6,280 bases of DNA, taken from Oscillospiraceae bacterium. GTDB lineage: Bacteria > Bacillota_A > Clostridia > Oscillospirales > CAG-272. This document shows positions 5,548-6,280 of the stretch, in pieces; positions within the stretch are counted from its first letter, which is position 1; the number at the start of each line of letters is the position of its first letter. The notes beneath the pieces are model-generated. The model worked only from the letters and a program-made list of their open reading frames with translations. It was not told the DNA's origin and did no database searches. The position numbers and the translations under genes were made by a program. The DNA lies in assembly GCA_015064195.1 (NCBI GenBank), contig SVSO01000175.1, positions 1 to 6,280 of the forward strand, in the 5' to 3' direction.

Positions 5548-6280
5548 TTGCCCGAAAAGATAACGACCTGCAAGATTGCCTTTGCCGATGAGGATTTCAA
5601 GCTGCTGATCCAGCCGGATAAGCTGTCTGCTATCCTGGATACAAAGGAGCAGCGTGAGGTGTTCCATGAGGACATTGAGATCAAATATTTCGTGGAAGGA
5701 AGCGCCACTCTGCTCATCGGAAGCACCCCCTACACCGTCAGTGCCGGAGACATCGTGGTCATCAACCCCTACGAATTTCACTCCACACTCCGCTTCGGCA
5801 AGGACGTGGGCAAATATCATCTGTTCATCATCAGTCTGGATTTTCTTGATGAGGGCAACGGTATCGGGCTTGGTCTGCGCGGACTTCTGTTCGGCGGACT
5901 TGTCCGGTTCCAAACCCTCATCCGGCAGGATGCCAGAATCACGGATCTGCTTCTGCGGGCTGTAGCGGAGCATCGGCAGAATCTGCCCTACCGCAAGGCG
6001 ATCCTGCGGGGACTGATGCTGGAGCTGTTTGGGCTGCTTCTGCGGGAATATACGGATTCCGGTGAGGCGCGGCTTGCGGAGAGCGATAATTTCAAGCATT
6101 TCCGCACCGTTGAGCCTGCCATCCGCCGCATCCGGGACGGCTATTCCGATAAGCTCACCACCGACGAGCTGGCATCCCTTTGCAGCATCACAAAAAGCCA
6201 TTTCTGCCGGGTGTTCCGTCTCGTCACCGGCATGACCGCCACCGATTATCTGACCCGCTACCGTCTGCACATCGCCGACA
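5548..6280 (+). CDS. AraC family transcriptional regulator, C-terminus cut by right edge
   Basis: Reading from TTG 5548 gives 244 residues to the window end with no stop. The N-terminal part is a cupin-like ligand-binding domain: HEDIEIKYFVEGSATLLIG (40-58), then TVSAGDIVVINPYEFHST (63-80), with His40 and His78 at the usual barrel positions. A helical linker (about 115-185) follows. The first AraC helix-turn-helix is complete (LASLCSITKSHFCRVFRLVTG, about 208-228 overall), and the family pattern GMTATDYLTRYRL follows; the second helix-turn-helix is missing because the window ends. Such proteins sense a sugar or metabolite and usually activate transcription. The gene starts 21 bp after the lipoprotein stop with no terminator between, so it is probably cotranscribed and may regulate its own operon. 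Full members are about 280-300 residues, so about 40-50 residues are lost. Confidence 0.88.
   Translation, partial: MPEKITTCKIAFADEDFKLLIQPDKLSAILDTKEQREVFHEDIEIKYFVEGSATLLIGSTPYTVSAGDIVVINPYEFHSTLRFGKDVGKYHLFIISLDFLDEGNGIGLGLRGLLFGGLVRFQTLIRQDARITDLLLRAVAEHRQNLPYRKAILRGLMLELFGLLLREYTDSGEARLAESDNFKHFRTVEPAIRRIRDGYSDKLTTDELASLCSITKSHFCRVFRLVTGMTATDYLTRYRLHIAD

Noticed and set aside
4993..6270. 425-codon open frame on the minus strand across the lipoprotein and AraC genes
   Set aside because: It is also codon-aligned with both sense genes and spans two unrelated genes and their gap. The sense frames have a lipobox and cupin/helix-turn-helix motifs; the antisense product has none.

Overview
The window looks like chromosomal DNA from an anaerobic, fermentative Clostridia-type Firmicute, perhaps Oscillospiraceae or a relative from a gut community. 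This is inferred from strong GGAG-type ribosome binding sites, sigma-A-like promoters in an AT-rich gap between GC-richer genes, a Gram-positive-style solute-binding lipoprotein with a Ser/Thr/Pro/Glu-rich tether, and a cysteine-rich cytoplasmic enzyme. The species cannot be named from sequence reading alone. No tRNA, rRNA, insertion sequence, CRISPR array or convincing terminator was seen.

Layout. Positions 1-582 (minus strand) hold the N-terminal 194 residues of a MATE-family multidrug/organic-cation exporter. Positions 583-806 are a divergent intergenic region with one recognisable promoter for each direction. Between them lie A/T tracts at roughly helical spacing. A perfect 7-bp inverted repeat overlaps the -10 of the rightward promoter. 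From 807 to the right edge, five genes run rightward with tiny gaps or an overlap: a metal-dependent amidohydrolase (807-1712), a Gfo/Idh/MocA NAD(P)-dependent oxidoreductase (1709-2704, ATGA overlap), a DegT/DnrJ/EryC1/StrS PLP aminotransferase (2720-4048), an extracellular solute-binding lipoprotein (4072-5526), and an AraC-family regulator that starts at TTG 5548 and is cut by the window edge. No terminator is visible between them, so they probably form one operon.

How the genes may work together (inference). The lipoprotein would capture a sugar-like or other small ligand outside the cell. The oxidoreductase and aminotransferase together interconvert an alcohol, ketone and amine on a sugar or cyclitol. 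The TIM-barrel amidohydrolase could act as a lactonase, decarboxylase or hydrolase in the same route. The AraC protein would sense the ligand or an intermediate and control the operon. Dehydrogenase-aminotransferase pairs from these two families are known in kanosamine (NtdC/NtdA), UDP-3-amino-sugar (WlbA/WlbC) and aminocyclitol pathways, but this combination with an amidohydrolase, a lone binding protein and an AraC regulator matches no pathway I can name. The substrate is unknown.
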